Source of the DNA: an uncultured Bacteroidales bacterium
GTDB lineage: Bacteria; Bacteroidota; Bacteroidia; Bacteroidales; Muribaculaceae
Direction: 5' to 3'
Assembly: GCA_902776955.1 (NCBI GenBank)
Contig: CACYSG010000011.1
Span: 1 to 64,000 of the forward strand
Length of the DNA: 64,000 nucleotides
Under the pieces are notes generated by a model. It made no database searches and was not told the DNA's origin. It worked only from the letters and a program-made list of their open reading frames with translations. The position numbers and the translations under genes are program-made. Positions 14,233 through 23,368 of the stretch are shown here, one piece after another (the stretch's first letter is position 1; the number at the start of each line of letters is the position of its first letter).

Positions 14233-17200
14233 ATGTACGACAGCAGATACGACTCCAAGATGCACAACATCATCATCCCCCTGATGGGCTTCAAAGGCTT
14301 CCACCACGCCAGCAATCATGAGTCCAAGGATGACTTTGAAGACTTTATCGGCCGAGAAAGCATCCTGGACAAACTATATGCTTGGTTAGAAGATCGTGAG
14401 GCCAAGAAATCGAAAAAGTATTCTGGCGCTTATCTGATTACTGGCTTCAGGGGAATGGGAAAGAGCTCATTTGTCTATAAAGCCATCCTCGATATTAAGA
14501 AAAAAGCCAAAAAGCATAGATTCACCACATGCCATTATGTGCCCATCTCTATCAATGTAGGTAACGACTTGTTGACGAGCAAAGAATTACTTTATATCAT
14601 CTGCAAGTTGCTCTCGGTCTCGTTTGATGAAAAGACACGCATCGGTCATAATAAACGTAGCCGATTGAATCTATTAATCTGTAGGTTACTCATAATCTTG
14701 GGAGCTGTATATTTGCTTTATGTGGGATACGGCGCACATTATATGGATTTTATTAAAGCCCACACTATTACATGGTTTTACCAACCTCTTGAATCTATCC
14801 TTGCAGTATTTAATAAGCTTCTTCAAAGTGTAGTTCCTCTGTCTTCCCATAGCTGGTTCTCGATTTGTATCGTTGTGAGTACAATTCTATTCTGCTACTT
14901 AGCACGCTACTTGTATTATCTGTTATGGAGAATGACAGATTGGGATTTCTTTATTACTACATGGCAGATAAAAAGAACATTCAAGCACCTCAATGAACGT
15001 ATTGATAGTGAGATGACTAAATCTTCGGAGTATGGAATTGATTCAAGCGAGAATTCAGCACCGCATGAGTCTGTTCCTGGACTAAGATTCATTAGAGGTA
15101 AAAAAAATGTTTACCGTATTGCCCAGACTTCAGAGATTCAGGATCTATTGGTTTATCAACTGCGGCTCATCAAGCGCCTGTGGCTTGTAAAGTTCCGTTT
15201 CATTTTTATTATCGATGAATTGGACAAAGTGTCACCAGAGGATAATGAGAAAGAAATCATCCCTGAATATGAGTACACCAATGCGGTTAAAGGCAATTCG
15301 TCCTATCGTAGCCGTCAAAAGGCATTAGCCGGATTGCTTGCCAATATGAAGTATTTCATTTCCAGTTCAGAGGCTAAATTTATCTTTATCACGGGATATG
15401 ACATGTATGAGGCTACGTTGGCCGACATTTCAAACCGTGAATTCAATATCCACAGTATCTTTAACGGGTACATCAATGTCAATAGTTTCTTGAGAAAAAC
15501 CGGAAAGAGTTCCGGCTCAGATTCTATGATTGAGGAATACTTCTGCCACATGCTGCTACGAGCAAAAGATAGCAAGCGGGAAGACTTGCGTGATTATGCT
15601 AATTTTTGCCGTGCGGAATGGCAGAATAATGGTCCTCGAACGCAAGAGGAGACCAAAAATTTTGAGATGCTTCTTGAAAGACGCATCATTTTCTTGCGTC
15701 ACTTTCTTACCTATTTATTCTACATGAGCAATGGCTCCCCCAAGAAACTGGCTATTTACCTAGAAAAGTATGTGAGAAGCAAGATGCGCATTGAGCGCCT
15801 ATATGAGGACAAGCCAAACGATGAACGTTGGGCTGAATATGACGAGATTTCATTAGGCATTAAACCTTATTGGGACAAATGTGAATGGTTCTTATATTTT
15901 GACGAACGCAGTATACAAAAAGTAGAATTTATCAGTTACCTCATTTATCCGATGCTCAAGAACTTGATTGCCAAGTCAAGTATCTATAACGACAAGTTGT
16001 TGGTCTCGACATCGTTCATGATTTCAAACTTGTACAAATTCCATAAATCGGGTTTTTCCTGGCGCAATCTGGAATATATGCCAGAACTTTTGGATATCAA
16101 TAAAACTCCAGAATTGCGTGATTTCATTGGTGGTATTTTACAGTTTCTGAATCAAACGCACATCGATGAAGCGGTCTCCAATCTGTACAAATTTAAATTT
16201 CCGCAACGCCTTTCAGAGGAAATCACGTTCTTCTCAAAGATGTCTGAAGAAGTTTCTCATCTTTTTAATTTCTCCCATGATGAGCTCTTGTCCATTAAAA
16301 CGTTATATAACAAACAGCTAGATCATTACAAAAAAGATAATAGATTGGAATCTCCCGCCCTGGCAAGTTTACACCACTTGCTAGGTGATATCTATATGCT
16401 GGAAGAGAATTATGAGCAAGCTATTTTTGAATTTGGAGAGGCTCTTAATTCTATCAAAAAGCAAGAGGAAGACGACCCAGAAAAAATCAAGGATTCAAGC
16501 AATGTATTGTTTAGGATGCGTGTAAATCTGAAACTGGGTTTGGCCTACGAAAAGAGAAAAACGTTTGATACAGCCTATGTCACTTATGAGAATATAGTAA
16601 GGTCCGTTTTGGGCTTAGCTTCACATGCCCTGTATTTGGCCTTACCTTCGTCCGATAAGAGTACAGCACCGTTCAACTCAAAGCATTACATGGATGGCAA
16701 GTCGTCCATTTTCTCCAATATTAGAATCGCATACCTCGGCATTCTCGCCAAGATCGCTGTTGTTGAGAAAATGGACATTGGCGGTATCAATGATAGGGAT
16801 TTATGGAGACTTGTCAAGGAATTTGAATTCATACGAGGCTATTTGGATGATGAAATCAGACCAGTAGCTATTATTGATTTCTATACCAAACTTGGAATTA
16901 TTCTTTATTACAAGAACAATTCAAGCAACAACGAGCTTCCCGCCTTTAGAATTCACCTCGGACTAACGACAGGCACTGATAACAGTAAATATGATGAGTG
17001 CACAAAAATACCTGTTAAGCTATCTTCATCATCTAAAGGTTGGTTACTTACACCTTGCTTAGCATGCCAGTGCTATAATAAAAGTATCACGACTTGCTTT
17101 GAAGAGCTTAAGGGAAATATAGCTGATTATGAGAAAAAGAGCAAGGCTATTTTCTTCTTGGAACAATTTTGTAATCGTGAATCGTATATAGAGATTCAGA

Positions 17201-18723
17201 AGAAAGGCAATCATTTTATTCAAGCGATGTCTAACACCCTTGTTGGATTAGCTAATACTCTTTTAGGTTGCGCTAAGATTAATACTATGGATTGCGCGTT
17301 GTTCTTTAAGTCCCTACATGAAGCGTGCCTTGATTTGGATACAGACAAAGATACGTCTGACGCTTTGAATACGATGGACCAAGGTTTGCTGTGCCCTTAT
17401 ACCAAATCATTTCTGTATTATCTTGCTGCAGCCGAAGCCTATAAGATGTTGACCGACTACAGATCAGCGTATGGTATCTATATTCAGATACTTGATGCGG
17501 TCTCGATTTACTATAGAATTTATAACAAAAGCGGTATTCCTAAACAAGTGCTAGAGTTCTGTCGATACATAACAGAAAAGGCGATTCACTTTGCATATCT
17601 ACATTACGATAGCATCAGTTGTGCCGAGGTGGATACCCAAAAATATGAATTTGGCAAAACTCAAACTGAATATATCAATTTCCATTCGCTCACAGTGTTT
17701 CCTGAAGTTGAAGTTGCTATTGACAAGTATTATCGCATCTGCCTCATGGGAGATATCCAAGAGCAAGACTCGGTATTAAAGAAACTCATCAATTCGCGTC
17801 AGTTCAGTTCTTATAAGCTAACCTCGAACTTAATGCAGCTTGTTCAGAATCTTAGCTTAAAGGTAACGGTTAATGAAATCATTCTGTCTAGGATTATCCC
17901 TGAGATGGGAGACTCATTCAATCAACTAGATCTGAATATTGGAAAAACAATTTCTTGGATAACAAATTACTATACGAGTCTTACATCATCTCAATTGGTG
18001 GATAATTTGCTGAAAAAGATAGAGTGGGGCCTTGTTCAAGATGACTTTAATATCAATGAGAAAAAGTTTATTCTGCTTGATTATCTCTTGAAAGATAGCC
18101 TTTATTGCCTTACAACGATAACAGGGTTATTAGAACCATTGTATAGCTCAACACTGTATAATGATTCTTATATTGGTGAATTATATAGGAAATCCTTCTA
18201 TTGGAACCATATCTTGATTTCCATCAGGGAACTGTTTAGTTATGCCGAAGCCGAAGATAAGTATGCCTTCAAGATGAGTCTAAGAAACAGGTATTCGTCA
18301 ACTCGTGAGAGTATAAACTTTTCAGAAATTGAGACATTGTTTGATAAGTCGGCCAAGTATTTGAATTCCTTGCAATCTTGGACGGATTATTGTCCTAAAG
18401 ATATCTCAAGAATAGATAGCATATACCAAAAGATTAGTTCTGGAGAAAGCAATTTCTTGACCAGTAGCTACTTGCAGGAATCAGCTGTTGACAGGCTCAA
18501 TAAAGCGGTCGAGATGCACACTTCGGGCAAGGCTTATCAAGAAATGATGACCACGCTCTTCTTTCTTGAAGATGATTTCCATAATGACTCCAACTACATG
18601 CATCTCGCTATTGAGCGCTTCCTGATTAACCATGGAGTCATTCAAGATAGGTTATTCAAACTCAAATCTTATGCCATCAACAAAAACACATTATTGCATA
18701 TTGATCATTACGTTAAACCATAA
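14233..18723 (+). CDS. Giant membrane-inserted P-loop ATPase with TPR-like tail
   Basis: A 1496-residue protein. Residues 30-55 lead with 'DFIGRESILDKLYAWLE', typical of AAA/STAND ATPases. Walker A is 'GFRGMGKSS' (71-79); Walker B is 'RFIFIIDELD' (about 322-331), followed by 'AKFIFITGYDMYEA' near 383. Unusually, two transmembrane helices (about 145-165 and 208-230) are inserted between Walker A and Walker B. Behind the NTPase, about 1000 residues are helical, with TPR-like repeats around 700-820 ('HLLGDIYMLEENYEQAIFEF', 'KLGLAYEKRKTFDTAYVTYE'). The gene is AT-rich compared with its neighbours, suggesting horizontal acquisition. STAND-type proteins commonly sense invaders; a defence role is my inference only. 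Its partner gene follows after 12 bases. Confidence 0.85.
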   Translation: MYDSRYDSKMHNIIIPLMGFKGFHHASNHESKDDFEDFIGRESILDKLYAWLEDREAKKSKKYSGAYLITGFRGMGKSSFVYKAILDIKKKAKKHRFTTCHYVPISINVGNDLLTSKELLYIICKLLSVSFDEKTRIGHNKRSRLNLLICRLLIILGAVYLLYVGYGAHYMDFIKAHTITWFYQPLESILAVFNKLLQSVVPLSSHSWFSICIVVSTILFCYLARYLYYLLWRMTDWDFFITTWQIKRTFKHLNERIDSEMTKSSEYGIDSSENSAPHESVPGLRFIRGKKNVYRIAQTSEIQDLLVYQLRLIKRLWLVKFRFIFIIDELDKVSPEDNEKEIIPEYEYTNAVKGNSSYRSRQKALAGLLANMKYFISSSEAKFIFITGYDMYEATLADISNREFNIHSIFNGYINVNSFLRKTGKSSGSDSMIEEYFCHMLLRAKDSKREDLRDYANFCRAEWQNNGPRTQEETKNFEMLLERRIIFLRHFLTYLFYMSNGSPKKLAIYLEKYVRSKMRIERLYEDKPNDERWAEYDEISLGIKPYWDKCEWFLYFDERSIQKVEFISYLIYPMLKNLIAKSSIYNDKLLVSTSFMISNLYKFHKSGFSWRNLEYMPELLDINKTPELRDFIGGILQFLNQTHIDEAVSNLYKFKFPQRLSEEITFFSKMSEEVSHLFNFSHDELLSIKTLYNKQLDHYKKDNRLESPALASLHHLLGDIYMLEENYEQAIFEFGEALNSIKKQEEDDPEKIKDSSNVLFRMRVNLKLGLAYEKRKTFDTAYVTYENIVRSVLGLASHALYLALPSSDKSTAPFNSKHYMDGKSSIFSNIRIAYLGILAKIAVVEKMDIGGINDRDLWRLVKEFEFIRGYLDDEIRPVAIIDFYTKLGIILYYKNNSSNNELPAFRIHLGLTTGTDNSKYDECTKIPVKLSSSSKGWLLTPCLACQCYNKSITTCFEELKGNIADYEKKSKAIFFLEQFCNRESYIEIQKKGNHFIQAMSNTLVGLANTLLGCAKINTMDCALFFKSLHEACLDLDTDKDTSDALNTMDQGLLCPYTKSFLYYLAAAEAYKMLTDYRSAYGIYIQILDAVSIYYRIYNKSGIPKQVLEFCRYITEKAIHFAYLHYDSISCAEVDTQKYEFGKTQTEYINFHSLTVFPEVEVAIDKYYRICLMGDIQEQDSVLKKLINSRQFSSYKLTSNLMQLVQNLSLKVTVNEIILSRIIPEMGDSFNQLDLNIGKTISWITNYYTSLTSSQLVDNLLKKIEWGLVQDDFNINEKKFILLDYLLKDSLYCLTTITGLLEPLYSSTLYNDSYIGELYRKSFYWNHILISIRELFSYAEAEDKYAFKMSLRNRYSSTRESINFSEIETLFDKSAKYLNSLQSWTDYCPKDISRIDSIYQKISSGESNFLTSSYLQESAVDRLNKAVEMHTSGKAYQEMMTTLFFLEDDFHNDSNYMHLAIERFLINHGVIQDRLFKLKSYAINKNTLLHIDHYVKP

Positions 18724-18735
18724 AAAATAAAGATT

Positions 18736-19311
18736 ATGAAACTTTTACAACAAAAGAGAGACTTGTCCAGTACAACTTATTACATTCTGCTGTGCTTTGT
18801 CTTGTTATGCGTGTTTGTGATTGTCCCAATCATTTTGCTGATTTATAGTTATAACATCAGTAACAAGAGTTTGATTACTGCATCTATTGTGCTATTCTTT
18901 TATAGTATATTTGTACTCGTTGTTGTTGGTATATTTCTATTTCTTGTTTATAACGATATTAAAAAGAGTTCAAGTGATGATTTTAAAAAAGATATAATTA
19001 GAAAAGTTAAAGGTGAATTGGATGGGATAATAAAGAATCGATTAGAGGAAGATGCACTCCGTGTAATAGTTAGCAATGCTTTAAGCAGCATTGTGGGTGA
19101 TTTAAAAGATTATTATTATAGAATGTCTAAAGAAAAGGATACGGTCCACCTTGAAATAATGGATATAAATTGTAAAAAACTCAAGCTTTCATTTGATAAT
19201 ATATCAAAGACATTAGTATCATCTTCTGATGATGGTAAATATACGCTTGGTAATGGGTTTACCATTACTGTAGAGGATAATAAAATCAAGGATATTGATC
19301 AGAAGAAATAG
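18736..19311 (+). CDS. Small two-helix membrane protein, partner of the ATPase
   Basis: A 191-residue protein. Two long hydrophobic helices (about residues 17-38 and 48-72) are followed by a lysine-rich stretch, a probably helical cytoplasmic part ('IIRKVKGELDGIIKNRL') and a C-terminal beta-rich end ('YTLGNGFTITVEDNKIKDI'). No family recognised. It starts 12 bases behind the ATPase stop codon, is equally AT-rich, and is likely cotranscribed. A membrane effector or anchor for the ATPase is plausible; nothing in the sequence proves it. Confidence 0.75.
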   Translation: MKLLQQKRDLSSTTYYILLCFVLLCVFVIVPIILLIYSYNISNKSLITASIVLFFYSIFVLVVVGIFLFLVYNDIKKSSSDDFKKDIIRKVKGELDGIIKNRLEEDALRVIVSNALSSIVGDLKDYYYRMSKEKDTVHLEIMDINCKKLKLSFDNISKTLVSSSDDGKYTLGNGFTITVEDNKIKDIDQKK

Positions 19312-19332
19312 GATGAGGAGAGTATAGTGGGC

Positions 19333-20433
19333 TTACTTGGTGGCGAGGTTGTGGGCGTAGTCTTGCCACTTGGTGATGAGGGCGGACATGTCGGCGGGGA
19401 GGGCGCTGTCGAAGTCCATTTGTTGGCCAGTCTCGGGGTGGACGAAGCCGAGGGTCTTGGCGTGCAGGGCCTGGCGGGGACACAGGGCGAAGCAGTTGTG
19501 GATGAACTGGGCGTAGCTGGATGAGCGGTTGCCGCGCAGGATTTGGTCGCCGCCGTAGCGGGCGTCGTTGAACAGCGGGTGGCCGATGTGTTTCATGTGT
19601 ACGCGTATCTGGTGGGTGCGGCCGGTCTCGAGCTGGCACTGCACGACGGCCACGTGGGCCAGGTTCTCGAGGGTGTGCCAGTGGGTGACGGCATGCTTGC
19701 CCTGGTCGCCGTCCGGGAAGACTTTCATCAACACGCGGTCGCGCGGGTCGCGCCCGATGTTGCCGATGACGGTGCCGTCCAGCTCTTTCATTTCGCCCCA
19801 AACCACGGCGATATATTGGCGCTTGGTCGATTTCTTGAAGAATTGGGCGCCCAGCGAGGTCTTGGCGTTGGGGGTCTTGGCGATGACCAGCAGGCCGCTG
19901 GTGTCCTTGTCGATGCGGTGCACGAGGCCCAGACGCGGGTCGGTCACGTCATAGTCGGGATTGTCCTTGAAGTGCCATGCGAGGGCGTTGACCAGTGTGC
20001 CGTCAAAGTTGCCGTGCCCGGGGTGGACGACCATGCCGGCGGGCTTGTTGACGACCATCAGGCTCGCGTCCTCATAGACGATGTCCAGCGGGATATCCTG
20101 GGCGACGATTTCGCACTCGTAGCGCGGACGGTCCATCACCACGCTGATTTCGTCGCCGGGGTGGACGCGGTAGTTGCTCTTGACGGGGCGCCCGTTCACG
20201 CGGATGCACTGCGCCTCGGCGGCGTTCTGGACTCGGTTGCGGCTGGTGCCCTTGATGCGCTCCACGAGGTACTTGTCGATGCGCAGCAAGACTTGGCCAG
20301 GCTCCACCACATAGTGGTAGTGCTCCCAGTAGTCCCGCCCGTCCTCGGTGAAGTCGGGCTCACTATAGTCATACTGAATCTCGTGGCCGCCTGTTTCCAG
20401 ACCCTCGTCAAGCAATTCGTCGTCCAGCGCCAT
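19333..20433 (-). CDS. rluD: RluD-like 23S rRNA pseudouridine synthase
   Basis: A 366-residue enzyme of the RluA/RluD family, which isomerises uridines in 23S rRNA. An S4 RNA-binding domain ('LLRIDKYLVERIKGTSRNRVQ' region, about residues 45-105) precedes the catalytic domain, with the aspartate motif 'HRIDKDTSGLLVIAK' and later 'LETGRTHQIRVHMKHIGHPL'. The ATG at 20433 is chosen; the frame can be extended only to a TTG at 20475 that would nearly touch the upstream gene. It follows the PASTA gene on the same strand, a pairing often seen in Bacteroidetes, and is probably cotranscribed with it. Confidence 0.93.
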   Translation of the reverse strand: MALDDELLDEGLETGGHEIQYDYSEPDFTEDGRDYWEHYHYVVEPGQVLLRIDKYLVERIKGTSRNRVQNAAEAQCIRVNGRPVKSNYRVHPGDEISVVMDRPRYECEIVAQDIPLDIVYEDASLMVVNKPAGMVVHPGHGNFDGTLVNALAWHFKDNPDYDVTDPRLGLVHRIDKDTSGLLVIAKTPNAKTSLGAQFFKKSTKRQYIAVVWGEMKELDGTVIGNIGRDPRDRVLMKVFPDGDQGKHAVTHWHTLENLAHVAVVQCQLETGRTHQIRVHMKHIGHPLFNDARYGGDQILRGNRSSSYAQFIHNCFALCPRQALHAKTLGFVHPETGQQMDFDSALPADMSALITKWQDYAHNLATK

Positions 20434-20484
20434 GTTTTTTGGTTTCTTGTCCCTGGTTGTTCTGTGCAAAAACAAGTGTAAAGC

Positions 20485-21312
20485 TTAATTGCTCTTCTTT
20501 TTGTCTTTATCCTTGTCGGATTTCTTGTCTTTGTCAGACTTCTTGTCCTGGTCTTTTTTCTTGTCTTTGTCCTTGTCTTTCTTCTCTTGAGAAGCCTGTT
20601 CCTTGCGCTCTTGCTCGGCACGAGCCTGGGCGGCCTTCATCTCCTCCTCGTAGTTCTTCTGGGCCTCCTGATAGTTCTCCTCGTCGATTGAGTCCATCAG
20701 GGCCGGGTCAATCACCTGCTCGGGGGCGATGTCCACGATGGAGCCGTCGCCCACGGTGATCTTGATCTGGCTGTTCACGCTCACGGGAGTACCGGGTGCC
20801 ACGTTGTGGCCGTCAACGGTCACTCGCAGGATCAGACCGTCCATCGGGCTGGGAATGCTGTCGATGGTCACGTGCTTGTAGCCCATCGCCTTCAGGGTGG
20901 CGGCACCTTGACGTCCAGGCAGGTCAACCAGCTTGGGCAGTTGGATGATGGGCGCGTGCATCGCATTCACGTTCAGGTAGATGATACGTATCTTCTTGAT
21001 ATAGGATTTAGCCTTGGGATCCTGGTCGATGACAGTCCCCGGCTTGTAGTTCTCATAGAAAGTGGTCGAGTCGCTGATTTCCCAACGCAGGCCGGCATCC
21101 TCCAGGATGTCGATGGCCTTCTCGAGCGGCAGGTTGCGCACGTCGGGCACCTGCACCTGCTGGCCATGGGAGGTAAATACGTCGATAAACAGCAGGGCAA
21201 TATAGCCCAGCGCAACAAGCGCCAGTGCCATCAGGGTTGAGTTCACCAGGATGGGGTGGCGGTCGCGAAAGCGGTCAAATCCGCCCTTGTTTTTTTCATT
21301 ATTATTGCTCAC
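20485..21312 (-). CDS. PASTA-domain membrane protein with lysine-aspartate tail
   Basis: A 275-residue protein: short cytoplasmic N-terminus, one transmembrane helix (about residues 24-46), then up to three PASTA modules ('VQVPDVRNLPLEKAIDILED', 'IQLPKLVDLPGRQGAATLK' and a weaker third). The final 65 residues are a low-complexity coiled, charged tail of repeated 'KDKDKK'/'KSDKD' units. PASTA domains bind muropeptides and beta-lactams and are found in cell-wall kinases and penicillin-binding proteins; this form has no kinase or transpeptidase domain. It shares a transcript with rluD. Promoter TATCTTTG lies at 21349 to 21342. Confidence 0.88.
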   Translation of the reverse strand: MSNNNEKNKGGFDRFRDRHPILVNSTLMALALVALGYIALLFIDVFTSHGQQVQVPDVRNLPLEKAIDILEDAGLRWEISDSTTFYENYKPGTVIDQDPKAKSYIKKIRIIYLNVNAMHAPIIQLPKLVDLPGRQGAATLKAMGYKHVTIDSIPSPMDGLILRVTVDGHNVAPGTPVSVNSQIKITVGDGSIVDIAPEQVIDPALMDSIDEENYQEAQKNYEEEMKAAQARAEQERKEQASQEKKDKDKDKKKDQDKKSDKDKKSDKDKDKKKSN

Positions 21313-21341
21313 GGTAAGTCTATTGAATGGGTTACAACCTG

Positions 21342-21349
21342 CAAAGATA
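21342..21349 (-). promoter_or_regulatory. -7 box for the PASTA-rluD operon
   Basis: CAAAGATA on the plus strand gives TATCTTTG on the minus strand, 30 bases before the ATG at 21312. It forms a divergent pair with the box at 21411-21418. Confidence 0.6.
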
Positions 21350-21382
21350 CTATTTTTCGGTGGTAGTACAAATTTGCCGCTC

Positions 21383-21418
21383 CGTTTTTTTCGATATCTC
21401 GAAAAAACGCTATTTTTG
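21383..21418 (+). promoter_or_regulatory. Divergent promoter with TCGA palindrome
   Basis: The -7 box TATTTTTG (21411-21418) stands only 9 bases before the ATG at 21428. Immediately upstream, at about 21383-21409, lies a near-perfect palindrome (CGTTTTTTTCGA, TATC, TCGAAAAAACG) covering the -33 region, which may be an operator. Confidence 0.5.
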
Positions 21419-21427
21419 CGGGTAATT

Positions 21428-21874
21428 ATGGAGAATGATTATAACGAAAAAGTTGAGCGGTTGCTGGATGCGCCCTATTGGGTGATTGACTTCCTGCCGA
21501 TGCAGGTGCCGCAGGGCAGCAAGGGACAATTCTTTGCTATCGAGCAGTACTATCTTCAGGAGCCTCAGCACGAACGTTTGTGCCGTCAATTTGTTGATGT
21601 GGTGTTGAAACTGAACTGCTACCACGACCTGCTGGTGAGTCGCGATGGTGGTGACGAATGGCTTTATCCTGACCCCAAAATGCTGGAAAAGTGGCTGACT
21701 GAGAGTCTGCAAAACGGGCACTTGTGCCTCATGATTGACGATGGCGAGTCATTGATTACCGCCAGCGGCGGCGATATCTGCCTGACGCTCTACAACCCGT
21801 CGCCCGACCTGCTGGACCTCGTTCAACGACTTGCATCCGCCGCGGGCCTCCACTTGTGGCAACCCAAAGAATAA
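21428..21874 (+). CDS. Small cytoplasmic protein of unknown function
   Basis: A 148-residue protein starting MENDYNEKVERLLDAPYWVID. It contains 'FLPMQVPQGSKGQFFAIEQYY' (in pieces) and a C-terminal beta-alpha pattern ('HLCLMIDDGESLITASGGD', 'LTLYNPSPDLLDLVQRLAS'). No signal, membrane helix or catalytic motif is visible, and I do not assign a family. The ATG at 21428 is used because the promoter box ends at 21418; the frame continues upstream through the palindrome but would then lie outside the transcript. Confidence 0.75.
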   Translation: MENDYNEKVERLLDAPYWVIDFLPMQVPQGSKGQFFAIEQYYLQEPQHERLCRQFVDVVLKLNCYHDLLVSRDGGDEWLYPDPKMLEKWLTESLQNGHLCLMIDDGESLITASGGDICLTLYNPSPDLLDLVQRLASAAGLHLWQPKE

Positions 21875-21994
21875 ACCGCTCATCACCCAGTTTGACCCAG
21901 TAGACCATGTTGAGGTTATATAAATGGCGAAATTGTTGACTCCAATCAACAGTTTTTGCTGTTTTTTGTTGGTTATAAACTACAATTTTTCTTC

Positions 21995-22032
21995 AATTTT
22001 GTTGGTTGAAAACAACAAAATTTGTAATTTTG
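21995..22032 (+). promoter_or_regulatory. Promoter with TTGTTG hairpin for the AAA ATPase
   Basis: The -7 box TAATTTTG lies at 22025-22032. Just upstream, ATTTTGTTG and CAACAAAAT form a 9-bp inverted repeat (about 21995-22019) that covers the -33 zone. A leader of only about 15 bases precedes the ATG at 22054. Confidence 0.5.
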
Positions 22033-22053
22033 CACCATCAAAAAATCTTATTT

Positions 22054-23259
22054 ATGGATATTCAAGAACTATATAGCAATAGTTACAGGCTTGTTTCTCA
22101 AGTAAGTACGAAGACAAAAAGGTACTTATATCACCAGTTGCCATGGGATGCAAGGATGTTGTGTATACGTGGGGCACGTGGTATCGGCAAGACGACCCTG
22201 TTGTTGCAGCGCATGGCCGAGGAATTACCTGCTAACAGTAATCAAGCACTATACGTCTCGCTTGACGAACTCTGGTTTAATGAGAACCGCTTGATAGATT
22301 TAGCGGACTATCACTATGCCCACGGCGGAACCCATTTGTTTCTAGACGAGGTGCACCGTTACCCCCAGAAGAGTTGGGCGCAGGAAATTAAAAATATCTA
22401 TGACCGTTATCCTGGCTTCCATGTGGTATTCACCGGATCATCTATTCTAAAAATAGACCAATCACAGGCCGACTTGTCCAGGCGATGTTTATTTTTCACC
22501 ATGCAGGGATTGTCATTCAGAGAATACCTTGAGTTTAATGGCATTGCCCAGTTTGGCTCCGTTGAACTTGAACAGATACTGACCAGTCATGTGGCACTTG
22601 CCATGGAGATTACCCGACAAGTGCATGTGCTGCAATATTTTGGAGATTACTTGCGTCATGGATATTATCCTTTCTACCACGAGTTGGCCGATGGTTACAA
22701 GATGGCCTTGCGCCAGATGGTTGCCAATGTCATTGAGCAAGACATTCCACAAGCCGAATCAGTGGAAATGAACACAATCAATCGCATGAAGAGGTTGATA
22801 GCGCTGATTGCCCGCGTGTCCCCCTTTACGGTCAATGTGAGCAGAATCGCCAATACGCTTGAATGTGACCGCCAAGCGGTATACAAATTATTAGGCACCA
22901 TGCATCGGGCATCACTCATCAATATGTTGTATAAAGGGAAAAACAATATGCAGCAACTGGTCAAACCCGAGAAAGTGTATCTTGAAAACACTAATCTGAT
23001 GTTTGCATTGGCGAGCGAGATTAATACCGGAAATATCCGTGAGACGTTTTTCGCCAACCAGTTGTCTAATGCTCATGAACTTGCATTCAGTGGCAATGGC
23101 GACTTCTTGGTTGACAACGCCCATACCATAGAGGTCGGCGGTCATCGCAAGTCGTTTGAGCAGATAAAGGGTTTGGATGACAGCTACCTTGCTGTAGATG
23201 ACATCGAGATTGGTAACGGTAACCGTATTCCTTTATGGCTATTTGGCTTCCTTTATTAG
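22054..23259 (+). CDS. AAA-family ATPase (AAA_14/DUF4143-like)
   Basis: A 401-residue protein beginning MDIQELYSNSYRLVSQ. Walker A is 'GARGIGKTTLL' (near residue 35), Walker B 'THLFLDEVHRYP', with the sensor-like 'VFTGSSILKID'. A winged-helix-like stretch in the middle ('VSRIANTLECDRQAVYKLL') and a C-terminal region with 'DFLVDNAHTIEVGGH' follow. This is the layout of Bacteroidetes 'ATPase/DUF4143-type' proteins, which probably act on DNA or in stress control; their function is unknown. The upstream in-frame ATG at 22006 lies before the promoter. A second, only distantly similar gene stands at 54579-55724. Confidence 0.85.
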   Translation: MDIQELYSNSYRLVSQVSTKTKRYLYHQLPWDARMLCIRGARGIGKTTLLLQRMAEELPANSNQALYVSLDELWFNENRLIDLADYHYAHGGTHLFLDEVHRYPQKSWAQEIKNIYDRYPGFHVVFTGSSILKIDQSQADLSRRCLFFTMQGLSFREYLEFNGIAQFGSVELEQILTSHVALAMEITRQVHVLQYFGDYLRHGYYPFYHELADGYKMALRQMVANVIEQDIPQAESVEMNTINRMKRLIALIARVSPFTVNVSRIANTLECDRQAVYKLLGTMHRASLINMLYKGKNNMQQLVKPEKVYLENTNLMFALASEINTGNIRETFFANQLSNAHELAFSGNGDFLVDNAHTIEVGGHRKSFEQIKGLDDSYLAVDDIEIGNGNRIPLWLFGFLY

Positions 23260-23276
23260 ATTATAAATCAGTAAAT

Positions 23277-23321
23277 TACCCATTGCGAAATTTTTCGCAA
23301 CGAAATTTTTCGCAATGGGGT
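23277..23321. terminator. Hairpin terminator behind the AAA ATPase
   Basis: ACCCATTGCGAAA and TTTCGCAATGGGGT form a long stem around an inner CGCAACG region. It ends the ATPase transcript, about 20 bases after the stop codon. Confidence 0.6.
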
Positions 23322-23368
23322 CTATTCTTTAAACTTTAACCTGTAACCTTTAAACTATAAACTATACA

